Assembly (NCBI GenBank): GCA_948146395.1
Contig: OX411544.1
Span: forward strand, 89,632,632-89,696,631
DNA length: 64,000 nt
Source: Fragum whitleyi
Lineage: Eukaryota; Mollusca; Bivalvia; Cardiida; Cardiidae
Reading direction: 5' to 3'
Below, piece by piece: positions 54,862 to 64,000 of this stretch. The position numbers were made by a program, and so were the translations under genes. Under the pieces are notes generated by a model. That model saw only the letters and a list, made by a program, of their open reading frames with translations. It was not told the DNA's origin and did not search any database. How positions within the stretch are numbered: position 1 is the first letter of the stretch; the number at the start of each line of letters is the position of its first letter.

Positions 54862-57800
54862 CTACAACAAATAAAGCATTATGCATATCAAATGGGTTAG
54901 TGGTATGTGGGTTTAATGCCACTTTTAAGATTAATGCAGTTACATCGCAATTGCTCATCCCACCAAGTCACACAACTTATCATTTGCCCATCTGGGGAGA
55001 CAAATGCCTTATATCACAATGACTTGACAAATATCAGATAAAAGCTGGCCAAGCCAAAGGTTGACTCGTGGTCCCAAGATTAACAGCTAAGAGTGTTACC
55101 AACAGAGCTGTCTGGGCTTGGCTGTTTATCTATCAGGTAATTACCATGTAAATATCTCAGAACTTCTTGAATAATATGGCTAAAAGGTACATTGAAGAAA
55201 AGATATTGATATTTCATTTTGTTATGCATCAATGAAAGAGTTCCCTGTTGTACATATTATATAGATTTTCACTGCTTGCTACAGTTAGTTACATCAAAAT
55301 TGACAATCATCTTAACCTAAGTCATTCTAAATTGTTCACTTAGCACTCGATTAATTCATTCAAAACACTCATCAAAAATGCTCCAAAATCACTAAAAGAT
55401 AAGTTCAACAACTTCATTCAAAACAAATATAGCTAGAAAAAATTGCCATTTAACTGACATACAGTCAACCTTGCTCAAGCGACCACGTCTATTAAGCGAC
55501 CCTTTTTAATTAAGCGACCGTTTTCCAAATCCCTTTCTTTAAATCAAAGTATTAAAAAAAAGAAGGTATGGTTGGCCTTAAAATTATTGAAAATGAATCC
55601 TATGTTTTTAAAACTCACAAGAATAAGCTCAATGAGACGATTCTATTGAGTTTTAACATCATAGGATTATTGAAAATTTTGCAATGATATGCATTTTCAA
55701 TTAAAAAGTAAGTTTCTTTCAAGAAGAAAAAACGTGTATTTAGTGGCTATTTTCTTAAACGACCGCTTTTTAGTGGTCCCGTTAGTGGTCGCTTAAAACA
55801 AGTTTTACTGTAATTGAAATTATGAGCGTACGATTGGTTCTTGAAGAAATATGCAGCTATTTATAGAACTTATATGCATATTTTGTTAAAGGGAGGTAAT
55901 AAATATAGCTTCCTGAACAAAATTAGTGATATTTGATTACCTCTCTTTAATTTCACTTTTCACTCAATCAATTTTATTCCAAAATCATTCACCTTGTCAA
56001 TTATACGATATTGTTAACCGTAAAGACTAAGCTGTGACTAGTCAAGCAGTTCAGGACAAACATTTAAGAGTTTAGACCCTGTACAGTTAAAAGACTTAAG
56101 TGATCAATGCACACCAGCTCATACAAGCAACATAGTCACTGATTTTGTGATTTCTGTTTTTCAATAGTAAACAAGCAATTTTTCACATCCTGAGGGAGAG
56201 GCAGTGGCTCAAGCCCACTGCCACTCACTTTTTGCAACTGGGTAGTTCTCATGTTGTTTGAACACACCACCGTGATTGAAGAGAACAAATCTTTGACCTC
56301 TACCTGTATATTGCCAGAATTTCTTTTCAAAGGCTGTCCATCTGATATTTCACTTAATTAACAATATACTTTTGTACTTGCAGGGGTCCAGATAAGAAGG
56401 GTCATGCATTATTTCACAATGACACCAAATGTTGTGGGTACTCATTTGAATTGTCTCAATGAGACGATTCAAATGAGTACCAACAACATATGGTGTAAGT
56501 AAGAAATCATGAACTATTCAAATTTGAAAACCAAAATACACCCTTCATCTGTAGCTCTCACTTGGGCCAGCAAAATGTCACAAAAACTGTAGTTACAACA
56601 TTTGGCTAGCCTACTGACCATGTGATACTTGGATTTCTAGATTTTCTAAACCTATATTTTGCCAAAGTTCTTGAAGGTTTCAGTCCCCACCCAGAGGTGC
56701 AGATAAGAGGGGGTACAGATAGTCTAAACTCTTTCTTTCCCAATGAAACCTTATGTTGTGGGTACTCATTTGAATCATCTTGACAAGACAATTCCTATGA
56801 GTACCCACAATAGGTTGTCATAAGAAATGTGATATGAACCCACCTCATTTGCTGTATTATGTGTTCCTACAATTTTTATGAAGGCTACAGGCCTCATGGG
56901 AAATACTACATTCTGCCAGGATCTGAAATAAACAAAGATTTTGTTTGTTTGAATGGGGTTTAATGCCGCTTTCAACAATCTTTCAGGGACCAAAGAATCC
57001 ACTGGTCCGCTCATATTTACAAGTAAGAAATCCCGGAGGACGAGTGAAAATGCTAAGGCAGTCGTCCTCCCGGATGAGTGAAGAATGAATGGCATTAAAT
57101 CAGTATATCAAGTGTCAGGGAAAAAATAGATAAAATACAAAAAAGAAGCTTCAAAAAAGTTCGCGATGATAGATGTTTGCAACAACTTGAACTGTAAACA
57201 GACATGTACTTTGATATCTAAAAATAAAACTTCCGGTTTTCGCATCATATAACCCGGTACCCAAACTTCGTAAATACATAATGATCTTGCGATCAAGGGA
57301 AGCATCGAAAATAAAAATAAATGTTCCCCTGTTTTGTTCATATTTACTACTTCTAATGTTGCATATAGCCACAATCATTGAATTTTACCAGAAAAATCCA
57401 TGGAATTGTATGTTTTCAGATGAGATATATTTTATTTGTTCTGATCATTTTACCGGTATTTATTACCCGGAATTTAATTTTTTCGAATGTTGTAAAAATC
57501 TGCACTTTCATTTCGTCTGCACTGCAAGATGAAGTTACAAAACAAGGTCTTTAACGATCCGTAGGTCGATTGTAGGGCGAGTGACAGTCAAACTAGGACG
57601 AGTTACCTTTTCAAGTCACTTGTCCTGCAGGACGAGTGCCTTTTTCTGAATTCTTTGGACCCTGTCGTTCAGTTATGTTGTGTCAGCTGGAGCATTTTAG
57701 CATACTTTTTATGTGTTTTTGAAGGTTTGTTGTTGGATAGTGAAATGATGACGTTTTCTTCAATTTTTGGATTTTCGAAACACACATTTAATTAATTACA

Positions 57801-59841
57801 CATTGTTTATGTGCATTACATTGCTTGTCTGAATATTAGGGTTCATCAGGCTGTATTTTCAATGATGTTAATCAGAACAGTTGAAACAACGGTATGTTAT
57901 CCCTTTCCCTTTTTCAGAAAAACCTATGCTTGATGTCATTAAGATGGATACTGAGTTCAAGTATACACAATATTTGTTCATTAAATTTTGCCCTTGCTTT
58001 GGTTATACTAAGTTGAAATTTGACAACCTAACATGCTTAATATGATCTATTCTTAGACCGTATATCAAGTTTTTAAAAAAACACTGTAGATTGGAAAGTT
58101 TAACCATCTACTTTACAATAATGCTGCATTCATTCATGATTTATTTCCCATAAAAAATACCTTGCTATATTTGCAAATTCACAAGACCAGACAAGACTTT
58201 TGTCTATTAGTATAGTTTATTTATCAACCGAAGTCTCAACATAATGACCATAAATACAGTTACTTACTTTGATGGTTCATTTCTTTTATCACAGACTATA
58301 TGCCAGTTTGTCATATCTACTGAAGTTTCTATATAATAACAATAACTCCTATCATCACAGTCCCATAACAACAGTCTGAAAATGAATTATGTACACAATT
58401 AGAAGCAGCTCAACCAAACAGGATTTTGTCTATTTTCTCCATATGCTTTCTTGTTTCTTTCCATTTTGCAAAATGATCTGTTGTAAGTCAAATTAAAAAA
58501 TAAACTGGTTCCCTCTACAATTGAGATTCTACACAACTTAAAGAGATCAACTTCTTTTGCTATTACAAAAGAGCAAGCTTGACTTTAAGCCTTTGAACTT
58601 TTCTCTTTTTCAATGATACCCTGTTTAAGAAAGTAATTTGAACTGTCTTGAAAACTTAATTAAATCAGAGGGTCGAACAATAACAGGTGAATTTTCAAGA
58701 AAATGTGCATTCAAATATCTGTATATATAATTCGGAAAAGTAATTTTACTCTAGATTACCTCATAGAATCTATCATGTAAGGTTGCGGTAGTTGTACAAT
58801 GATACACCCACTTCCCAACTGGTGACAGGTGTATCCAGAGTCCCAATCATACTGTCGTGTTTCACCGTTAATCAGCGCATTGCGACTCCGACTCACTCCC
58901 TCTATTACACACGCCCGCTTGGCTATTGTAGCTACATTTTCTGAAGGTACTGTAATACAAAAATAAAAACAAATTTCCAGAAAAGTACTTTTTCATAATC
59001 ACATCACTTTATCCAAATCCACGACATTTCATTTTTTTTTTTAAAAAAAACGCAAGAAAAAAATCTGAGAAACCCTTTTGAAAATGAACAAATTGCATTT
59101 AACAATTTTCCCACAAAAAAAATAAACCAGATAGAGTGGTTTAAACTGTACTTTAAAGTTTCAAACTTTCGTTTATATTTCTGGTCTGATGTCTTTATGA
59201 TATACCAATGATTATTTTCTTGTTGATTAACATGTACCATTGAAGCCTTAAAACTGCCAGCATCAAAACGACAGTTAACTTAAGGTAGTGGAGCTGTAAT
59301 AGTCTTGCAACATTTTGGAACTTGTGATCTTTCACAGTGTCGATATAGGTTTCCAGATGAACATCATAAGGAAAACTCTGTTAACACCGTAAAAAATTCT
59401 TTGCTTCCAAAATGTTTTGGAACAATTACAGGTCCACTACCTTAAAACAAACCTTTAAAGTTTACTCTTAAGGTAGTGGACCCGTAATAGTTTTGCAACG
59501 TCTCAGAAGTAATGAACTTTAACAGTGTTAACCAAGGTTTCCTAATGATTTTCATTAGGAAACCTCGGTAAACATTGTGAAAGAATGTGTGGTCCGAAAT
59601 GTTGCGGATCTATCACGGGTCCTCTACCTAAAATACATGTATCATCCTTATTGTCTTGTTAATCTTATTTTTAATTTAAAGGAATGGTGTGCCAGATGAA
59701 GGTTTGTAAAAAAGTTTCTATTCAATCTTACCTATTAGGCCTTGATGTAAGTTAAAGGTACTCATAGTGTAGAGACATTCAAATGAAACCAGATGAAATA
59801 CTCTGTTTTGTGTATTGTGGGTACCTACCACACGAATATAT
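54607..59841 (-). CDS. BTBD9: BTBD9, 3'-terminal five coding exons (partial gene)
   Basis: BTBD9 is a BTB/BACK protein with two C-terminal F5/8 type C (discoidin-like) domains. It is thought to act as a Cullin-3 adaptor and is linked to sleep and iron homeostasis in animals. Exons, 5' to 3': 59841-59732, 58949-58760, 58375-58268, 56922-56844, 54861-54607. All phases join cleanly. The peptide begins with the end of the first F5/8 domain (YIRVVGTHNTQNRVFHLVSF). It continues through the linker (LIVPSENVATIAKRACVIEG) and the second domain (SRSRNALINGETRQYDWDSG, LLLWDCDDRSYCYYIE, IKIVGTHNTANE). BTB, BACK and the rest of the first F5/8 domain lie beyond 64000, because no such exon was found between 59842 and the edge. 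It is convergent with TRNT1. Confidence 0.93.
54880..55130 (-). repeat. SINE-like element, diverged second family
   Basis: GTGGGTTTAATGCCACTTTT resembles a SINE tail. GTTACCAACAGAGCTGTCTG at the other end resembles a reversed tRNA A-box region. Internal CACAATGACTTGACAAATAT resembles 51400-51430. Confidence 0.45.
55462..55810. mobile_element. Tc1/mariner-type (pogo/Tigger-like) MITE
   Basis: TA-flanked ends CAGTCAACCTTGCTCAAGCG and TCGCTTAAAACAAGTTTTACTG are inverted, with repeated AAGCGACC words. An internal palindrome lies at about 55590-55680. No transposase. Confidence 0.7.
55811..56843. other. BTBD9 last intron, with two related palindromes
   Basis: Palindromes at about 56432-56496 and 56752-56815 share TGTTGTGGGTACTCATTTGAAT and its inverse, and each follows a similar lead (GGTCCAGATAAGA / GGTGCAGATAAGA). 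No exon was seen. Confidence 0.55.
56844..56922 (-). CDS. BTBD9: BTBD9 exon
   Basis: Acceptor TTGTTTATTTCAG, donor GTGGGT. Encodes (K)SWQNVVFPMRPVAFIKIVGT and HNTANE of the second F5/8 domain, ending in phase 0. A SINE tail begins about 20 bp 5' of the acceptor. Confidence 0.93.
56942..56983 (-). repeat. SINE 3' tail next to a BTBD9 splice acceptor
   Basis: GTTTGAATGGGGTTTAATGC and CGCTTTCAACAATCTTT are the reversed SINE tail. It is in the sense direction of BTBD9 and split from its body by the element at 56984-57664. Confidence 0.75.
56984..57664. mobile_element. DNA transposon or MITE with CAGGG termini, inserted in a SINE
   Basis: Ends CAGGGACCAAAGAAT and ATTCTTTGGACCCTG are inverted repeats. 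Internal inverted GAGGACGAGTG/GTCGTCCTC words. CAGGG ends recall hAT elements, but no clean 8-bp duplication was found. Short ORFs inside (57281-57532) resemble nothing known. A terminal piece recurs at 10605-10741. Confidence 0.65.
57665..57702 (-). repeat. SINE body, continuation of 56942-56983
   Basis: TTCAGTTATGTTGTGTCAGC and TGGAGCATTTTAG continue the SINE beyond the inserted transposon. Confidence 0.6.
57703..58267. other. BTBD9 intron, nothing recognised
   Basis: AT-rich intron sequence without a recognised repeat or exon. Confidence 0.5.
58268..58375 (-). CDS. BTBD9: BTBD9 exon
   Basis: Acceptor AATTCATTTTCAG, donor GTAAGT. Encodes LLLWDCDDRSYCYYIETSVD and MTNWHIVCDKRNEPS, the most conserved strand region of the second F5/8 domain. 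Confidence 0.93.
58760..58949 (-). CDS. BTBD9: BTBD9 exon
   Basis: Acceptor TTGTATTACAG, donor GTAATC. Encodes PSENVATIAKRACVIEGVSR, SRNALINGETRQYDWDSGYT and CHQLGSGCIIVQLPQPYMID, the linker and start of the second F5/8 domain. Confidence 0.94.
58950..59279. other. BTBD9 intron, nothing recognised
   Basis: AT-rich; a minus-strand ORF at 59004-59240 is low-complexity Phe/Lys-rich and not credible. Confidence 0.5.
59280..59445. repeat. Palindromic MITE, TTAAGGTAG family
   Basis: TTAAGGTAGTGGAGCTGTAA at one end and CAGGTCCACTACCTTAA at the other, with the whole element roughly palindromic. Confidence 0.8.
59468..59633. repeat. Palindromic MITE, TTAAGGTAG family, near-complete palindrome
   Basis: TTAAGGTAGTGGACCCGTAA / CACGGGTCCTCTACCTAA arms and GGTTTCCTAATGATTTTC / CATTAGGAAACC centre. 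It lies 22 bp from its sister at 59280-59445. Confidence 0.85.
59732..59841 (-). CDS. BTBD9: BTBD9 exon (most 5' in the window)
   Basis: Acceptor TTTTCTTTCAG at 59842-59843, donor GTAAGA. Encodes YIRVVGTHNTQNRVFHLVSF and ECLYTMSTFNLHQGLI, closing the first F5/8 domain. Confidence 0.93.
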
Positions 59842-59929
59842 CTGAAAGAAAATTTTAATTAAATACACTTGTTTTAATTAGCCTGTGTGTGATGTTTACA
59901 AATAGATCTGTCAAAAAGTGGCATTATAC

Positions 59930-60235
59930 CCCCCCCCCCCCCCCCCCTCCACACACACACACAACAGTGCTTTGTCCTAGTAATGTTAATGGTTTTCGGA
60001 CAAAGTTCAATTGTGACCTTTACATTTTACCTTTGTGACCCAAAAATGATAGGGCACCTCGTTGGGTCATACGCAACATTGGTATTAAGTTTCATGATTC
60101 TAGGTCATTTTGTTCTTGACTAAGAGTCTGGAAACAAAAAAGTCTATGGACTGACAGACAAGTGGATTAATGGATGGACAGATGGATGGACAAAGAGCAG
60201 GACAGACTAGGTAAAACCAATATATCAAACTCTAC
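59930..60235. repeat. Dispersed repeat, sister of 54085-54380
   Basis: C-run and CACACA at the start, then TTTGTGACCCAAAAATGATA, GGGCACCTCGTTGGGTCAT and AAACCAATATATC. Confidence 0.6.
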
Positions 60236-60240
60236 ATTAG

Positions 60241-60507
60241 TTTGTTTGAAAGGGGTATTATGCTGCTTTCAACGATCTTTCATTTATATTGTGGTGGCTT
60301 GCGCACATAACAATGGATTCCTGGTATTTCTAACACCAGTTCTATCCTCTCCTAGCCTCAAGCGGCTATCCCACATACGTCTACTATAATTAACCTATTC
60401 ATGGAAGACAAATAGACAGAAGGAATGAGTGCCTCCATCGGGATGGAAATCTTGACCTCTAGAATGCCATTCCTACCCACTACCCACTGCCCTATGATAG
60501 CAACTCG
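60241..60507 (-). repeat. tRNA-derived SINE, degraded
   Basis: Tail TTTGTTTGAAAGGGGTATTA, body CATAACAATGGATTCCTGGT, and degraded reversed head CCACTGCCCTATGATAGC. Confidence 0.7.
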
Positions 60508-60578
60508 CTCTACTTTGTTGGTGGGGCAAATAACAATTTCAAATGTGCACAACACTAATCTTTACCTTTGTTGTTTTT

Positions 60579-61080
60579 TAGCTCCACTGGCTGAAAGCCA
60601 CTGGGGCTATTGTCATGGCGTTGTGTCCGTCGTGCGTGCGTCCGTCCGTGCGTGCGTCCGGTCGTAAACTTTTCTTTAAAAATCTTCTCCTCAGAAACTA
60701 CTGGTTGAATTTTAACCAAACTTCACAGGAATGATCCTTGGATGACCCTCTTTCAAAGTTGCTCAAGAAATTATGATCCCAGGAAAAACATGGATTAAAT
60801 GGGCGTGGCTTATTTCCAAATATGGTAAAAAGTGAGTTTTCTCAGATTCTAATCAATGGATACCAATTAAATTTTACATGAATGATCCTTGGGTGACCCT
60901 TTGTCAGTCTACATAAAATCATTGTGATCGGATGGAAAATATGCATTTTATGGGCGGAGGTCAATTCTCTATATGTTATATAGTGGAAACTTTGAAAATC
61001 ATTTTCTCAGAATATAACTGATAGATATCAACCAAATTTCACTGGAATGATCCTTGAGTGACCCGTTGTCAGTCTACAAA
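60579..61080 (+). mobile_element. Helitron/pearl-like element, left part, interrupted
   Basis: 5' TAGCTCCACTGGCTGAAAGC, GTCC/GTGC run, ~165-bp cores. It is cut after CAGTCTACAAA and continues at 63439 with AAAATCATTGTGATAGG. Confidence 0.85.
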
Positions 61081-62350
61081 CTAGAGGCGCTTGAGCGCCT
61101 GATTCGCTCCACAGGCCTGAATATCCAAATAATGACTATTAGAGGATGATAAATCTGTTTAAATGAGAATTGAAGTGAATGAATAAGTGAATGTTTATTT
61201 CAAGTAAATAAGGGTCATATGCTGAAATATTTCTGCATAAAAAACTCATGATCAGTGAATAACAAAATTGACCTCTACCTGTTACACAAATATTTTTCAT
61301 TTAATCACAATAATTTTGTGCAGTCTGATAATGGGTCACCCAAGGATCATTCTAGTGATATTTTGTTAAAATCCAATTATAAGAATTTTAAAACTAACAG
61401 AATGTTACTGCACAATATACTGGTGTTGGTCTGCAAAATTTTGATTGTAGATATTTCCACTTTTAATTAAACACTACTAAAAGATGTTACTTCACAATTG
61501 TTTGTCATCAAAACAAAATTCTAACTAATGATAGTAAGAAGTAAAATATTCAATCCAATATAGTTACATGTATTTTATTCTGCCCAATGCCTAAGAGTGC
61601 AGTCAACTCAACTCTTTCTACCCCACTCTGAATGTCAGGAGGTCAGAATATCATTTTACACTCTGTGCAGATTCACCCTTCGTTCAACTAAACTCACCAA
61701 TTCTGAGGGGGTATTCTCAGGCTACTTATTTCAACTAATGTTTCTATACATTTGAATTTCAACGTAGGTTTTGTTCCTTCTAATCTATAATCATTACACC
61801 TATTAAATTAAACAAGTCCAGAAAAATTCATCATTGAGAAGATACCAAAAGGGTGATCAAATATTCATTTTATATGTTATAATACCCTCTACCAATTAAA
61901 AAAAATATGCTGTTCATCTAATCAAATATTTTTTTGCAGACTGATACAACTTCACGGAAATAAAATTTCCATGATATCTAATCCATCTGTTTAACCTTTC
62001 AGGATAGTTTGTTTTACCCTATATATGAAGAAATGACCTCTGCCCATAAATGACATATTTTTGATCTGATCACAATATTTTTTTAAGACTTATAAAGGAT
62101 TACTAAAGAATCATTCTTGTAAAATTTGGTTGATATCTATCAATTAAGTTCTGAGAAAATGATTTTCAAAGTTTACACTATATAACATATAGGGAAATGA
62201 CCTCCGCACATAAAATATATATTTTTTATCCGATCACAGTAATTTTTGCTATACTGATAAAGGGTCACTCAAGTATCATTCATGAAAAATTTGGTTGATA
62301 TCTATCAATTAGGTTCTGAGAAAATGATTTTCAAAGTTTTCACTATATAA
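61081..62350 (-). mobile_element. Antisense Helitron/pearl-like element (3' end at 61081)
   Basis: Starts with the reversed 3' terminus CTAG plus hairpin AGGCGCTTGAGCGCCT and CGCTCCACAGG. Antisense cores (GACCTCTGCCCATAAA, AAGGGTCACTCAAG) follow. The 5' end is not recognisable and 62350-62571 is unrelated sequence. Confidence 0.7.
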
Positions 62351-62571
62351 CATAAATTTTACTTTGTTGGGAAAGAAATTAAGAAAGATAGGTGTGGCTG
62401 TTTTGGTGTTATCCTTATTTCCTTTGCACTATAAGATTTTAAGATAAGCTCTAAAACAAATATTGCGCAATGTGTAAGAAACATTTAATGTAAACTAGAT
62501 ATTTTTTTCTACTTTGCTATTTAAAACTTTATCATAAATTCAAAATGCATCAATAAGTATTTTGTATTTAA

Positions 62572-63438
62572 CTAGAAAGCCATGAATGGCTTGTGTCGCT
62601 CCACAGGCTTGAAATTCTTAAAAAGCAAATCTAAGGTTTGACAGGATTTTAAGATATTTTGGGTTCTACTGATGTTGAAATGATTTTCAAATTTTCCACT
62701 ATAACATTTTGAGAAATGACCTCCACCCATAAAAGACATATTTTTAATCCAATGACATTAATTTTTTGCTTCATGATTGAGGTTCACTCAAGGATCATTC
62801 CAGTGAAAATTGGTTGATTTCCATCAATTACATTCTGAGAAAATGATTTTTAAAGTTCCACTATATATCATAAAGAGAAATGACCTCCGCCCATAAAAGA
62901 CATATTTTCATCCGATTACAATAATTTTTGGTAGACTGATAAAGGGCCACTCTAGGATTATTCCATTGAAATTTGGTTGAAATAAATCAATTAGATTCTG
63001 AGAAAATGATTTTCAAAGTTGTCACTATATAACATATAGAGAAATGACCTCCGCCCATAAAATACATATTTTTCATCTGATCACAATGATTTTTTGTAGG
63101 CTGATAGAGGGCCCCTTAAGGATAATTCATGTGAAGTTTGGTAAATATCCATCAATTAGTTTCTGAGAAAAGCCACCTATTACCATATATGGAAATTAGC
63201 CACGCCCACTACAGCCATGATTTTCAACCGATTAAAAATCTTTGAAGGAATCTGATAGAGGGTCACCCAAGGAACATTCCTGTGAAATTTGATTGGAATC
63301 CATCCAGTACTTTATGAGGAGAAGATTTTTAAAGTAAAAGTTTACGGACGGACGGACGCACGGACGGACGCACACACGCACGGACGACGGACACCTCGCC
63401 ATGACAATAGCCCGCTGGCCTTTCGGCCAGTGGAGCTA
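62572..63438 (-). mobile_element. Antisense Helitron/pearl-like element, complete
   Basis: Reversed 3' end CTAGAAAGCCATGAATGGCT, antisense ~165-bp cores, reversed microsatellite (GGACGGACGCACGGACGG) and reversed 5' end GGCCAGTGGAGCTA. Confidence 0.85.
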
Positions 63439-64000
63439 AAAATCATTGTGATAGGATGGAAAATATGCATATTATGGGCGGAGGTCAATTCTCTATTATG
63501 TTATATAGTGGAAACTTTGAAAATCAATTTCTTAGAATGTAACTGATAGATATCAACCAAATTTCACTGGGATGATCCTTGAGTGACCCTTTATCAGTCT
63601 ACAAAAAATCAATGTGATCGAATGAAAAATATGCATTTTATGGGGAGAGGTCATTTCTCTATATGTTATATAGTGGAAAATTTGAAAATCATTTTCTCAG
63701 AATCTAATTTTTGGATATCATCCAAATTTCACTGGAATGATCACTGAGTGACCCTTTATCAGTGTACCAAAAATTATTTTGATTGGATGAAAAATGTGTA
63801 TTTTATGGCCGGAGGTCATACCTCAATATGGTAAATAGTGGAAACTATCATTTTCTCAGAATGTAACTGATGGATATCAATCAAACATTTTTGGTATGAT
63901 CTTTGAGTGACCCATTATCATGCAGCCAAAAATTATTTTGATTTGATGAAAAATATGTCTTTTAAGAGTGGAGGTCATTTCTCTATTTGTTATAAAGTTG
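63439..64000 (+). mobile_element. Right part of the interrupted plus-strand element, continuing past the edge
   Basis: Cores resume in phase with 61080 (TTATGGGCGGAGGTCAATTC, ATATCAACCAAATTTCACTG) and run off the window. Confidence 0.8.

Noticed and set aside
57108..57532. ORFs on both strands inside the CAGGG-ended element
   Set aside because: No transposase motif and overlapping opposite frames; short hydrophobic chance readings.

Overview
The window is AT-rich, intron-rich, repeat-dense animal nuclear DNA, most likely from a bivalve mollusc. This is inferred from repeat content: tRNA-headed SINEs, and many elements that start with a hairpin, continue into a GTCC/GTCT microsatellite and then carry tandem ~145-166 bp cores, which resembles the bivalve 'pearl' (non-autonomous Helitron-like) elements. 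No species call is possible from sequence alone. Splice sites were placed by eye using homology and reading-frame continuity. Three conserved protein-coding loci are supported. (1) On the minus strand at the left edge, the first coding exon of a TRNT1-like CCA-adding enzyme (1256-1669) runs off the window. (2) On the plus strand, a complete second TRNT1-like gene lies at 12064-44279, with seven coding exons, a 410-residue product and all catalytic motifs. (3) On the minus strand, the five 3'-terminal coding exons of BTBD9 (54607-59841) encode the end of the first and all of the second discoidin-like (F5/8 type C) domain; its 5' part lies beyond 64000. The two TRNT1 copies are head to head, and the complete TRNT1 and BTBD9 are tail to tail. 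| Layout: 1-12 kb is divergent intergenic DNA with a GC-rich multi-hairpin block (208-345), two dead non-LTR reverse transcriptase remnants, SINEs and palindromes, plus one possible orphan exon. 12-44 kb is TRNT1, whose 12.8 kb intron 1 contains a ~7.3 kb array of a 30-bp minisatellite (14.1-21.4 kb) with higher-order structure. The other introns, above all the 12.2 kb intron 6, are filled with nested Helitron-like elements, SINEs, TTAA-flanked MITEs and palindromes. 44.5-54.6 kb is convergent intergenic repeat DNA. 54.6-59.8 kb is BTBD9. 59.9-64 kb is mostly Helitron-like elements nested in opposite orientations. | The most interesting biology is the TRNT1 pair. In vertebrates one gene makes mitochondrial and cytosolic enzyme from alternative starts. 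Here the left copy has a basic leader resembling a mitochondrial presequence and has lost the internal Met used for the cytosolic form. The right copy keeps that Met and has an in-frame stop just upstream. This suggests the two compartments are now served by separate genes. Nearly all other long ORFs in the window are repeat shadows.
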